Shown piece by piece: positions 46,246 through 54,191 of a DNA stretch of 64,000 bases. Under the pieces are notes generated by a model. It worked only from the letters and a program-made list of their open reading frames with translations, had not been told where the DNA came from and did not search any database. Each line of letters starts with the position of its first letter. Positions within the stretch are counted from its first letter, which is position 1. The position numbers were made by a program, and so were the translations under genes. The DNA comes from Seramator thermalis (GTDB taxonomy: Bacteria; Bacteroidota; Bacteroidia; Bacteroidales; Dysgonomonadaceae), in contig NZ_RXHS01000012.1 of assembly GCF_004138125.1 (NCBI RefSeq), positions 1-64,000 of the forward strand, in the 5' to 3' direction.

Positions 46246-46277
46246 CAAAAGTAAGAGTTATCTTGCTATTAAGCAAA
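46246..46277 (-). promoter_or_regulatory. Candidate promoter of the AspT-like gene
   Basis: On the minus strand TTTG (46274-46277) and TACTTTTG (46246-46253) are separated by 20 bases, fitting the Bacteroidetes promoter pattern, with a leader of about 80 bases. Confidence 0.5.
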
Positions 46278-46306
46278 AAAAGTGAAATAATTACGGAAAA
46301 ATTTCT

Positions 46307-47143
46307 TTATTTTATGCAGACAACCGATGCCCAATGAGTGTCTTCGGCAAAATGAGAAAAATGCAGACCATACTCTTCGCAACGACTGCGAATAGCAGGA
46401 ATATCGTCAGTATAAAATCCGCTCATAACAATTACGCCCCCATCATTCAACACACTCGAATAGATCGGAATATCCTGCAAAAGAACATTTCGATTGATGT
46501 TGGCAAAAATGACGTCGAATGTTTCTTTGCCCAATAGCTCTGCTCCTCCGAGTTCAACTCGAATATTGGGCACATTGTTGAGCTTGACATTTTCCAAAGC
46601 ATTGTTAAAAGCCCACTCGTCGATATCGATTGCCACAACCGGGTTGGCATTGCGACAAGCGGCAAGAATTGCCAAAACGGCAGTACCACAACCCATGTCA
46701 AGCACCGATTTGTTCTCAAGGTTCATATCCAGGATCTGACGCAGGATGAGGCCGGTGGTTTGGTGGTGACCGGTACCAAACGCCATTTTCGGATCGATGA
46801 GAATACGATATTCGTATATTCCTTTGGGTTGGTGAAATGAGCTTTGTATCAGACAACGGTTATCGATAACGATTGGCTCAAAGTAGTTTTTCTCCCATTC
46901 TTCGTTCCAATCCCTATCTTCCATTTCGACTACCGAATATTCGAATTCTCCATCTAAATCGAAATTCGAAATAACATTTTTCAACTTGTCATCACTGAAG
47001 AGAGATATCGGAATATAGGCTTCCAGGCCGTTTTCTGCAGGGATAAAACTATCGTATCCAATTTCTGACAATCTATAAGCCAGAACGTCTTTTACCATGT
47101 CATTATCCGGAATACAACGAATAAAAACTTGCACGTATTTCAT
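46307..47143 (-). CDS. prmA: Ribosomal protein L11 methyltransferase
   Basis: 278 residues. N-terminal substrate-recognition domain (about 1-100), then the methyltransferase: motif I VLDMGCGTAVLAILAA, motif II VVAIDIDEWAFNNALEN and motif IV DVIFANINRNVLLQDI (NxN variant typical of PrmA). DPKMAFGTGHHQTT is the PrmA signature preceding motif I. It methylates lysines and the N-terminus of L11. Confidence 0.95.
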   Translation of the reverse strand: MKYVQVFIRCIPDNDMVKDVLAYRLSEIGYDSFIPAENGLEAYIPISLFSDDKLKNVISNFDLDGEFEYSVVEMEDRDWNEEWEKNYFEPIVIDNRCLIQSSFHQPKGIYEYRILIDPKMAFGTGHHQTTGLILRQILDMNLENKSVLDMGCGTAVLAILAACRNANPVVAIDIDEWAFNNALENVKLNNVPNIRVELGGAELLGKETFDVIFANINRNVLLQDIPIYSSVLNDGGVIVMSGFYTDDIPAIRSRCEEYGLHFSHFAEDTHWASVVCIK

Positions 47144-47313
47144 AATGTAGATGATTTTGGTGGCAAAAATACAAAATTCCGGGATAATTTTGTGAAAAGT
47201 TATTTAGATAGACATTCATCTGTTTAGATTTGTTACAAAAATGTTTTGTTTTAGGTTCATATAAGCCGAAATATTTTTTTTATTTCTATTTTTATCGGCG
47301 TAAAAACAAAAAA

Positions 47314-48408
47314 ATGAAGAAGACGACGATTGTATTCCTTTTATTTTCCCTTCTGTTGAATTCGGCATTCGCACAAAAAAGCGAGCAAACACTCATCGAA
47401 GAGGGCATTGAACTTCATGACAAGGGACAGTATCAAGATGCTATCAAAAAGTATAGTGAAGCTTTAAAAATCAATCCGAAATCAACTATTGCCACTTACG
47501 AAATGGCTTTGTCGTACCTCAAACTGAAAAAGTATAAGGATGCTTCCAAATATAGCAGTATCGTTATAAATTCCAATGACAAATCGCTTTCGGTAGGAGC
47601 TTATTGTGTTAAAAGTGAGGCTCTGGCCGAGATGGGAGATGTGGATAAAGCGATAGATTGGCTCAAAGAGGGTTTAGCAAAGAATGGGGACGATTATTTG
47701 CTGCACTTCAATTTGGCTATCAACTACTACAAAAAAAATGATCTCGAAAATACCCTCACGCATGTCAAAAAATCTATCGATTACAACAAAAGTGCTGGCA
47801 GTCCGTTTCTATTATATGCTTATGCCCTTAAAGACAGTGGATTGTGGGTACAAAGCATCCTTGCCACGCAAATGTTTTTGTTACTCGAGCCGGATAGTCC
47901 GCGATCAAAAAACGCGTTTCAAGAATTGCTTCAAACTATGCTCATAACTTCCACAACCGACACACCCGTCGAACGATCCTTCATTCAGCAACAACTCTAC
48001 CGAAATAAATCGCAAAACATATCCTCCGGCAACATCCCGCCGCTCTCCATAGAACAGGGGTTAAATAGAAATTTGGTTTACCATGCCATCACTTCAACTA
48101 TCGATTCCTTAGACAAAATATCGCCGGAACCCGACATTTTTATGACATTTGCCGAAGTAAACAAGTCCATTCTCAACATATTGGATCAGGAAAGCAGAAG
48201 AAATACCGAGCAAAATGTCTTTTGGAATTTCTATGTGCCTTTTTTTGCCGAAATACTTAAATCGGATTATTACCTTACCTTTTGTCGCTACATCAGTGTC
48301 TCTCATATACCCGAATCGCTCGAATGGTGGAACAACAATCAAACGGAAGCCGAAAAATTCAAACAATGGTTCGAAGAAGGTGATGTTCGGCAAAAAAAAG
48401 AGCCATAA
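47314..48408 (+). CDS. Secreted TPR protein
   Basis: From ATG 47314 (MKKTTIVFLLFSLLLNSAFA, signal peptide) it has 364 residues; the frame open from 47230 is ignored because the signal peptide begins at the second Met. At least four TPR units at about 25-175 (ELHDKGQYQDAIKKYSEALK, YEMALSYLKLKKYKDASKYS, KSEALAEMGDVDKAIDWLKE, INYYKKNDLENTLTHVKKS). The C-terminal half is helical without repeat signature. Periplasmic; partner unknown. It precedes the sigma factor gene by 40 bases but may have a separate promoter. Confidence 0.82.
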   Translation: MKKTTIVFLLFSLLLNSAFAQKSEQTLIEEGIELHDKGQYQDAIKKYSEALKINPKSTIATYEMALSYLKLKKYKDASKYSSIVINSNDKSLSVGAYCVKSEALAEMGDVDKAIDWLKEGLAKNGDDYLLHFNLAINYYKKNDLENTLTHVKKSIDYNKSAGSPFLLYAYALKDSGLWVQSILATQMFLLLEPDSPRSKNAFQELLQTMLITSTTDTPVERSFIQQQLYRNKSQNISSGNIPPLSIEQGLNRNLVYHAITSTIDSLDKISPEPDIFMTFAEVNKSILNILDQESRRNTEQNVFWNFYVPFFAEILKSDYYLTFCRYISVSHIPESLEWWNNNQTEAEKFKQWFEEGDVRQKKEP

Positions 48409-48448
48409 AACAAAAATGAATTATCTTTGTAGGTAATTGCAATTAAAG

Positions 48449-49006
48449 ATGGGGAAAAAACTATATTCCGACGAAGAATTACTCAGCCTGCTACGCGAAC
48501 CCGACACAATACGTGAAGGGTTTGCCAAGCTCGTGTCCGAATACAGCGAGCAACTATATTGGCAAATACGCAAAATGGTTCTCTCGCACGACGATGCTAA
48601 CGACATTCTTCAGGAAGTTTTCATAAAAGCTTGGTCGAGTATCGACAATTTCAGAGGCGAAGCCAAGTTGTCAACCTGGCTTTACCGAATAGCCATTAAC
48701 GAAAGCATCACCTTCATCAACAAAATGCGGGCGCAAAACAATATTTCGATTGACGAAGACGATTCGTTTTTGATAAATCAACTCGAAGGAGACCAATATT
48801 TCGATGGCGACGAAACACAAAAACTTTTGCAAAAAGCCGTTCTCACTCTTCCCGAAAAACAACGGCTCGTATTTCAGATGAAATATTTCGACGAAATGAA
48901 ATACGAAGAAATGTCCGAAATTCTGGGAACATCGGTTGGAGCACTCAAAGCATCCTATCATCATGCAGTTAAAAAAATAGAAAATTTTTTCGACCAAACA
49001 GATTAA
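48449..49006 (+). CDS. ECF-type RNA polymerase sigma factor
   Basis: 185 residues from ATG 48449. Region 2: LVSEYSEQLYWQIRKMVLSH, then DDANDILQEVFIKAWSSIDN and the FRGEAKLSTWLYRIAINES motif. Region 4: LPEKQRLVFQMKYFDEMKYE, then EMSEILGTSVGALKASYHHA with the helix-turn-helix. A TATCTTTG sequence (48422-48429) 20 bases before the ATG fits a -7 box, although no clear -33 is present. Followed by a membrane protein that is probably its anti-sigma factor. Confidence 0.95.
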   Translation: MGKKLYSDEELLSLLREPDTIREGFAKLVSEYSEQLYWQIRKMVLSHDDANDILQEVFIKAWSSIDNFRGEAKLSTWLYRIAINESITFINKMRAQNNISIDEDDSFLINQLEGDQYFDGDETQKLLQKAVLTLPEKQRLVFQMKYFDEMKYEEMSEILGTSVGALKASYHHAVKKIENFFDQTD

Positions 49007-49059
49007 ACCATTCACTGCAAATGCAGTCTATCCATAAGGATCGAGAAAAAGGAGTAGGA

Positions 49060-49470
49060 ATGAAAACAAACAGCAAAAAATTAGAAGAAATTAGGAAAGA
49101 GAACCCTTTTAGAGTACCCGAAAATTATTTCGAACACTTCAATCAAGAAATAATGAATCGCTTGCCCGAAAAGGACTTTTTTGTTCCACGAACAGTTTCG
49201 CTTTGGGACAAGGCGAAACCGTGGGTTTATATGGCTGCCATGTTTTTAGGGCTCTATTTCACTATCCAGTTTCTCACCACAAGAACGGGAACACAACAAA
49301 CTCCGTCAGCCGCAATTCAGGAACCTCTCATTGCGCCGGAAGCCAACCAATACTGGTCGAATGCGAGCGTCAGTGAAGACGAATTTTATCAATACCTCGA
49401 AGATCAACTTGTGGAAGATAACTATTACGATTACATCTACGAGGAGATGTCCACCGCTACAAATATGTAA
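49060..49470 (+). CDS. Putative anti-sigma factor, single-pass membrane protein
   Basis: ATG 49060 is chosen because of a strong AAAAAGGAGTAGGA ribosome-binding site; 136 residues. N-terminal cytoplasmic part (about 1-55, KENPFRVPENYFEHFNQEIM), one membrane helix (VYMAAMFLGLYFTIQFL, about 57-73), then an acidic periplasmic tail rich in Asp, Glu and Tyr. Size, topology and the position 53 bases after an ECF sigma gene suggest that it controls it. No zinc-binding (ZAS) motif is seen. Confidence 0.7.
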   Translation: MKTNSKKLEEIRKENPFRVPENYFEHFNQEIMNRLPEKDFFVPRTVSLWDKAKPWVYMAAMFLGLYFTIQFLTTRTGTQQTPSAAIQEPLIAPEANQYWSNASVSEDEFYQYLEDQLVEDNYYDYIYEEMSTATNM

Positions 49471-49500
49471 CGAAACATTAAAAAAACGATTTTCAACGAT

Positions 49501-49968
49501 ATGAAAAAGACAATTATATTTTTACTTTCGGCTATCACGTTGAGTATTTTTTCATTTTCTCTTCGAGCTCAAGATCGAAAAATGAACGTTGAGGATTTCG
49601 AAAAAAGAAAGCAAGCTTACGTGAAAGAAAAAGCAGCACTTACTGACGAAGAAGCTCAACGATATTTTCCGTTAAACAGCGAACTAAACCGGAAAAAATT
49701 CGAGTTAAACCGACAATACCGCCAAAAATTGGAAAAAGCACGTAAAAACAACCAGAAAATGAGTGACGAAGAATATCGTCAAATCATCGAAAACGATGTG
49801 GAACTTAAAATGAAAGAGGCAGAGCTTGAAAAAGAATATTCAGCTAAATTTGACAAGGTACTCTCGCCCGAAAAACTTTTTAAAGCGCAACAAGCCGAAA
49901 AAACATTTATACAACAGGAAGTTGCCCGCTTTCGACAACAGGAAAAATCGAAAGGAAAAAACAAATGA
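49501..49968 (+). CDS. Spy/CpxP-like periplasmic helical protein
   Basis: 155 residues: signal peptide (MKKTIIFLLSAITLSIFSFS, cleavage after RAQ) and a highly charged all-helical mature part with YVKEKAALTDEEAQRYFPLN and VLSPEKLFKAQQAEKTFIQQ, an LTxxQ-type pattern. Such proteins bind unfolded proteins or metals in the periplasm and are regulated by envelope stress. It closes the sigma/anti-sigma cluster and ends at a terminator, so it is a likely target or modulator. Confidence 0.72.
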   Translation: MKKTIIFLLSAITLSIFSFSLRAQDRKMNVEDFEKRKQAYVKEKAALTDEEAQRYFPLNSELNRKKFELNRQYRQKLEKARKNNQKMSDEEYRQIIENDVELKMKEAELEKEYSAKFDKVLSPEKLFKAQQAEKTFIQQEVARFRQQEKSKGKNK

Positions 49969-49978
49969 GAACTGTACC

Positions 49979-50012
49979 AACCGATTGATGAAATACTCAA
50001 TCGGTTTTTTTT
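49979..50012 (+). terminator. Rho-independent terminator of the sigma-factor operon
   Basis: AACCGATTGA (49979-49988) and TCAATCGGTT (49997-50006) form a perfect 10-bp stem with an 8-base loop, followed by TTTTTTG. 10 bases after the stop codon. Confidence 0.92.
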
Positions 50013-50027
50013 GTAATAAACCCGAAG

Positions 50028-51233
50028 CTAATTATCAATCGAAATAGTTCTTGTTTTTTGATTTAAGCAATGTTGTCGGTATTTTCCCGGTGTGAGGCCT
50101 GTTTTTTCCTTAAAAGTACGGTAGAAAGAACTTGTGCCGTTGAAACCCGACACACTCGCAATGTCTTCCAAAGAAATTTCTTCATTCGAATTTTCTATCA
50201 ATAATTTAGCATTTTTTACGCGGTAATCATTTATCAGTTCGCAAAAAGTGGTATTCATTTCATCGTTAATCGCTCGGGAAAGGTACGATCGGTTGGTGCC
50301 CAGCATAAGAGCTACGTCGGAAAGACGCAGGTCGGGATTATTGTATATTTGCTTCTCCTCCAAAAGTTTTTGCAACCCTTTGTTTAATCTGGATCGTTCT
50401 TTGACCGACAATTCGGGAGCAATTTTCCTTGTTTTTTGCTCTATTTTTTGGTCGTTCGTTTTGACCTCTTGTATGAAATGCTGAATAGAAAATTTCTGTT
50501 TATACCCCACATAACCTACACCAAACAGAAAAATGGAGTGAGTGATGGAAGGAATGGCCAATAAGATGGGATGAACAATAAAATAATCTTTTTCGATGAT
50601 ACTTGAAGCCGAAGAGATAAAGGATGCAAATAACATTAATATCATCATCCATTTTATCGGGGTCAAATCCTTTCCTTCGATATCGGAATAGTAGCGTTTG
50701 ATTTCAGCATGAAATTCACGTATCAGTTTCAGTCCGAAATACACCGATAAAATTGCCTGCAAAACAAAAATTACCTGAAACAATTTCAATCGGAACATCT
50801 GCAGTCTGACAAGCAGAGTATAAGGAGGAAGATATCCCGGTTCATCGTACATGATGCCGTGAATAAAAGTTTCGATTTCTTGTGGCGACATCAACAGGTA
50901 AATAATTGCCGAATACGATGCTGTCAGAAAAGCAGGAATCAGCACCCGGCTGCGATGCCAGTCAATTTCCACATCCGTGGTCAATGTCCTGATGTACCAA
51001 TAATATAATGGGTAACTAGCCAAAGAAGTAAATACCCAAATGCTGTCCACTAACGTATAAAGTTCGTATTCTTTGTTGAAAAAAAGCCAATGCGCCGTGT
51101 AATTGACGATCATTACGCCGAAGAAAACGGTGAGAAACCGCTTCGAGTTATTTTGCTTTGATTCAAGAAGTAAAATTATGAACCAGAACAAGTTAACGAA
51201 AACAGGCATTATCGTGAAGAAACTATAGAGCAT
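50028..51233 (-). CDS. Membrane-anchored AraC-family regulator
   Basis: 401 residues from ATG 51233. Six or seven hydrophobic segments at about 1-240 (FFTIMPVFVNLFWFIILLL, FLTVFFGVMIVNYTAHWLFF and others), then a cytoplasmic AraC-type DNA-binding domain at about 290-395 (SDVALMLGTNRSYLSRAIND, then LEDIASVSGFNGTSSFYRTF and KTGLTPGKYRQ). This 7TM-AraC layout is common in Bacteroidetes; signals are unknown. Convergent with the sigma-factor operon, sharing its terminator region. Confidence 0.88.
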   Translation of the reverse strand: MLYSFFTIMPVFVNLFWFIILLLESKQNNSKRFLTVFFGVMIVNYTAHWLFFNKEYELYTLVDSIWVFTSLASYPLYYWYIRTLTTDVEIDWHRSRVLIPAFLTASYSAIIYLLMSPQEIETFIHGIMYDEPGYLPPYTLLVRLQMFRLKLFQVIFVLQAILSVYFGLKLIREFHAEIKRYYSDIEGKDLTPIKWMMILMLFASFISSASSIIEKDYFIVHPILLAIPSITHSIFLFGVGYVGYKQKFSIQHFIQEVKTNDQKIEQKTRKIAPELSVKERSRLNKGLQKLLEEKQIYNNPDLRLSDVALMLGTNRSYLSRAINDEMNTTFCELINDYRVKNAKLLIENSNEEISLEDIASVSGFNGTSSFYRTFKEKTGLTPGKYRQHCLNQKTRTISIDN

Positions 51234-51519
51234 AATACGAGATTTCTTAGTTAGATTCAGAAATATATGAAAATTTTTATTTAACAAAAACTATAAATTC
51301 ATAAATTTAGTTATAACACTTATTATTATTAAAACATTATAAATTACAGCTTTTTTCCTATTTTTTTATTCACTTTCACTGCAAAAAAGATTTTTACGAA
51401 TTGAGAATTTATTTTTACGAATTGAGAAGTTATGAGTAGTTACAATATTTAATTTTATTATCAAAAATTTACTTACAGTGAAAAGATTTGGAAAATCTTG
51501 AAAGCAAAAAGAGTCTAAT
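51234..51519. other. Divergent intergenic region
   Basis: AT-rich, 286 bases between the membrane AraC regulator and the hybrid regulator. Direct repeat TTTTTACGAATTGAGAA at about 51390-51431 (two copies 24 bases apart). No gene. Confidence 0.5.
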
Positions 51520-53418
51520 ATGAATAGCATAAATCAAATATGGATACAAGCTGCTTTTATTTTCATTTTAATGTTTGTCGTATACTCAGAGTCAAATTAT
51601 AATGGAAGAGGAAAAGCAGGAAAAAATGATTTTCAAAAGACAAATCAAAGCTTCACATTTTTTTCTGAAAGAACTGAAAACTATAACGTTGAAGATAAAA
51701 AGCCATCAAACAACACTACCGATACTTTCGATAAATTTTCGAACCTAAAAACGAAAAATCGTCAACAATATCTGATGGTTGTGCTTGCAGCAATCATGTC
51801 CGGAATATCGGCGAGATTTATATTTATAAAAAAATACCGATATAAAAAGAAAAAAGATGAGAAGGATCATGCAGAGGAATCTTCTTTTGATTTCTGCATG
51901 AACCTTTCGAACGAATTAAAAACATCAATCACCATCATACATGAACTTGTCGATTCTTTGAAAAACAACATAGAAAATGACAATAAGGTTCGAGCTCAAA
52001 TCAATCTCGACATTATTTCGAGAGAAACAGAAAATTTACAGTTACACTGCGATGAAATACTCTCTTCACTATCTTTGAAGCAAGAAAATCATTATATACA
52101 AATAGTTCATGATGACATTGTTTCGTTTATAGCTAAATTTTTTGATACGCTCATCGAGCGTAATTCTTGGAATAAAAATATTGAACTTCGTTTTTTACCG
52201 TCAGAATATGATATCTGGATGGACTTTTCGCCGGATTACATGCGTATAATCTTACAAAATATTATTCAAGATGCACTAGAAAGATGTGAATCGCACAATC
52301 GCATCGAAATCAGAATAAGCAAAAATGAATCGGAAAACTTATCTTCTATCTATATTTCGGATAACGCCAAAGCGGGTTTAGGCGAAGGCAGGGTGATTAC
52401 AAAATTACGAGAATTTGCTAAAAAAAATGATTCCGTGATCATGGATAACTCTAATATCAAACTATTTCTGGCAAAACAACTGATTGAAAAATTGGGAGGG
52501 TTACTTCAAGTGAAAAGCCTTTCGAATGAAGGTACGACTATCGAATTGTCACTGCCTATCAAACATCACGCACAATTATCTAAAATCAATGTGATCGATA
52601 TGGACGATTATCGTAAAATTCCCATTTTTGAGGAAATTCGAAAACCGCAAGTACTGGTAATAGCCGAAAATCTTCAAAAATTCAGATACCTGACTTCTAC
52701 ACTCAACCATTATTTCGACCTGGTATTAGCAAATAACGAGACAGAGGCCTTTAAACTCATTGACATGAGACAGCCCTGTTGTATCATCTGCGAAATGCAT
52801 ACATCAAACATTGACGGAATCACTATTACTAAGAAAATCAAAGAATCCAAATCTACATATATAATTCCTGTAATTTTAATATCGACTCAATCTTCATCAG
52901 AAAATCGGCAAAATGCTTTCAAGAGTGGAGCCGATGCATTTATGAGCCAGCCTTTTTCGAACGAGGAATTAGTAATTTTAATCGAAAAGCTGATCAACAA
53001 TCGTAAACAAATTAACTATAAAGCTAACTTTAAAGAAGGAGATCGGTATTCTTTTAAACTTTCCGATAATATCTCGAAAAAAACTGACAACCAATTCATT
53101 GAACAAATTACTAATATTATTTATCGAGAATGTGGCAAATCGGGCAATCTTTTGGCACTTCTTTCGTCCGAAATATGTTTGAGCCAATCTCAACTCAATC
53201 GGAGAATAAAAGCAGAAACAGGGTTTTCAACAAGCTGCTATGTGTTGAAAGTTAGATTAAATAAGTCTAAAATGATGCTTGCGAAATCGTCGAAGCCGAT
53301 TGGAGAAATTGCAGTGGAATGCGGATTCAACGATTTCGCCTATTTTTCTCATACTTTCAAAAAAGAATTTGGAATGACCCCCACTTGCTATCAACGACTC
53401 CCCAATGGCACCAACTGA
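51520..53418 (+). CDS. Hybrid two-component-like regulator with dead kinase and receiver, AraC output
   Basis: 632 residues. Two hydrophobic segments (about 8-22 and 85-102) enclose only some 60 residues, so no sensor domain is present. A HisKA-like helix follows, but the phospho-accepting His is Asn131 (LSNELKTSITII). The ATPase-like domain lacks the N box Asn (NIIQDALER) and the glycine lid. The receiver (about 375-490) has Glu425 where the phosphorylated Asp should be (CIICEMHTSNIDG), and Gln replaces the conserved Lys (FMSQPFSNEEL). The AraC domain at the C-terminus looks intact (AVECGFNDFAYFSHTFKKEF). It precedes the curli genes and probably regulates them. Confidence 0.88.
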   Translation: MNSINQIWIQAAFIFILMFVVYSESNYNGRGKAGKNDFQKTNQSFTFFSERTENYNVEDKKPSNNTTDTFDKFSNLKTKNRQQYLMVVLAAIMSGISARFIFIKKYRYKKKKDEKDHAEESSFDFCMNLSNELKTSITIIHELVDSLKNNIENDNKVRAQINLDIISRETENLQLHCDEILSSLSLKQENHYIQIVHDDIVSFIAKFFDTLIERNSWNKNIELRFLPSEYDIWMDFSPDYMRIILQNIIQDALERCESHNRIEIRISKNESENLSSIYISDNAKAGLGEGRVITKLREFAKKNDSVIMDNSNIKLFLAKQLIEKLGGLLQVKSLSNEGTTIELSLPIKHHAQLSKINVIDMDDYRKIPIFEEIRKPQVLVIAENLQKFRYLTSTLNHYFDLVLANNETEAFKLIDMRQPCCIICEMHTSNIDGITITKKIKESKSTYIIPVILISTQSSSENRQNAFKSGADAFMSQPFSNEELVILIEKLINNRKQINYKANFKEGDRYSFKLSDNISKKTDNQFIEQITNIIYRECGKSGNLLALLSSEICLSQSQLNRRIKAETGFSTSCYVLKVRLNKSKMMLAKSSKPIGEIAVECGFNDFAYFSHTFKKEFGMTPTCYQRLPNGTN

Positions 53419-53703
53419 GTTTGTATTTTTCCCCTAAAGGACGCTCGATTATTTATTTAATAATTGTCCAATTTTTTCGTAAGCAAACTGCCCTAATTTA
53501 CAAAAAAGAGCAATTTTTTTACAACAAAAAATGAAGTATCATTTGTTTTGATAAAAACCTGAATATCTAATTATTAACCAACGAAATTACTCATTGGACA
53601 ACAATTTAACCTGTGTTAATGCTGATTATACAAAAATCATTGCTTTTTTAGGACAAACATTCCCCTTCTTTCCCATCTATTTTTGAGACAAATAATTAGA
53701 AGT

Positions 53704-54036
53704 ATGGAGAAAATAACTTTTACAATTTTTTGTTTCTTTCTCGGTTCTCTTTTTGCTTTTCAAAGAAATGGGATGGCTAATAATATAGTGAGTGAAATTA
53801 GCGATACCGTGAAAGTTACTGCCACAGGGAAAGGCAACCTCGTGAAAATTGATTCACTTTGTTTTGAAGGAGAATTTAATACCATCATAGAAGGAGAGGT
53901 AATAAAAGGTGAAATCCGACAGAAAGGTGAAAGCAACAATATTGAAATTAAATCAGAAATCAACAAACGACAAAAACAAAATGTCGAAATCACACAAACA
54001 GGAAAAAGGAATAATGTAAAGATTAACTCAAAATGA
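53704..54036 (+). CDS. Small curlin-like protein (CsgB-type candidate)
   Basis: 110 residues from ATG 53704; signal peptide (MEKITFTIFCFFLGSLFAFQ). The mature part has short alternating beta-strand repeats: VTATGKGNLVKI, then IEGEVIKGEIRQKGESNNIE and VEITQTGKRNNVKINSK, resembling curlin repeats with the G-x-x-N core. Lysine-rich, unlike the large curlins. It may be a minor subunit or nucleator. About 285 bases after the regulator gene. Confidence 0.65.
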   Translation: MEKITFTIFCFFLGSLFAFQRNGMANNIVSEISDTVKVTATGKGNLVKIDSLCFEGEFNTIIEGEVIKGEIRQKGESNNIEIKSEINKRQKQNVEITQTGKRNNVKINSK

Positions 54037-54046
54037 ATGTCGCAAC

Positions 54047-54191
54047 CACAAAGTTGGCGCAGAAGGCGGCGCACGGAATTCTTTGGTTTTACCTATGCTG
54101 CGGTAGGTCAAAACTATTGGTACTTAATCTATATTTAGATTAATTTAGTAAAAAAAATTATTTAATTATCAAACAATTAAAAACATCAATC
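54047..54191 (+). promoter_or_regulatory. Structured leader of the large curlin gene, copy 1
   Basis: This leader is similar in sequence to that at 60440-60594: TTGGCGCAGAAGGCG, then a hairpin GTTTT-ACCTA / TAGGT-C-AAAAC (54086-54095, 54104-54114) with loop TGCTGCGG, then an 8-bp inverted repeat TTAATCTA/TAGATTAA (54124-54131, 54136-54143) and CAAACAATTAAAAA before the ATG. Compare copy 2 for the compensating changes. Confidence 0.65.
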
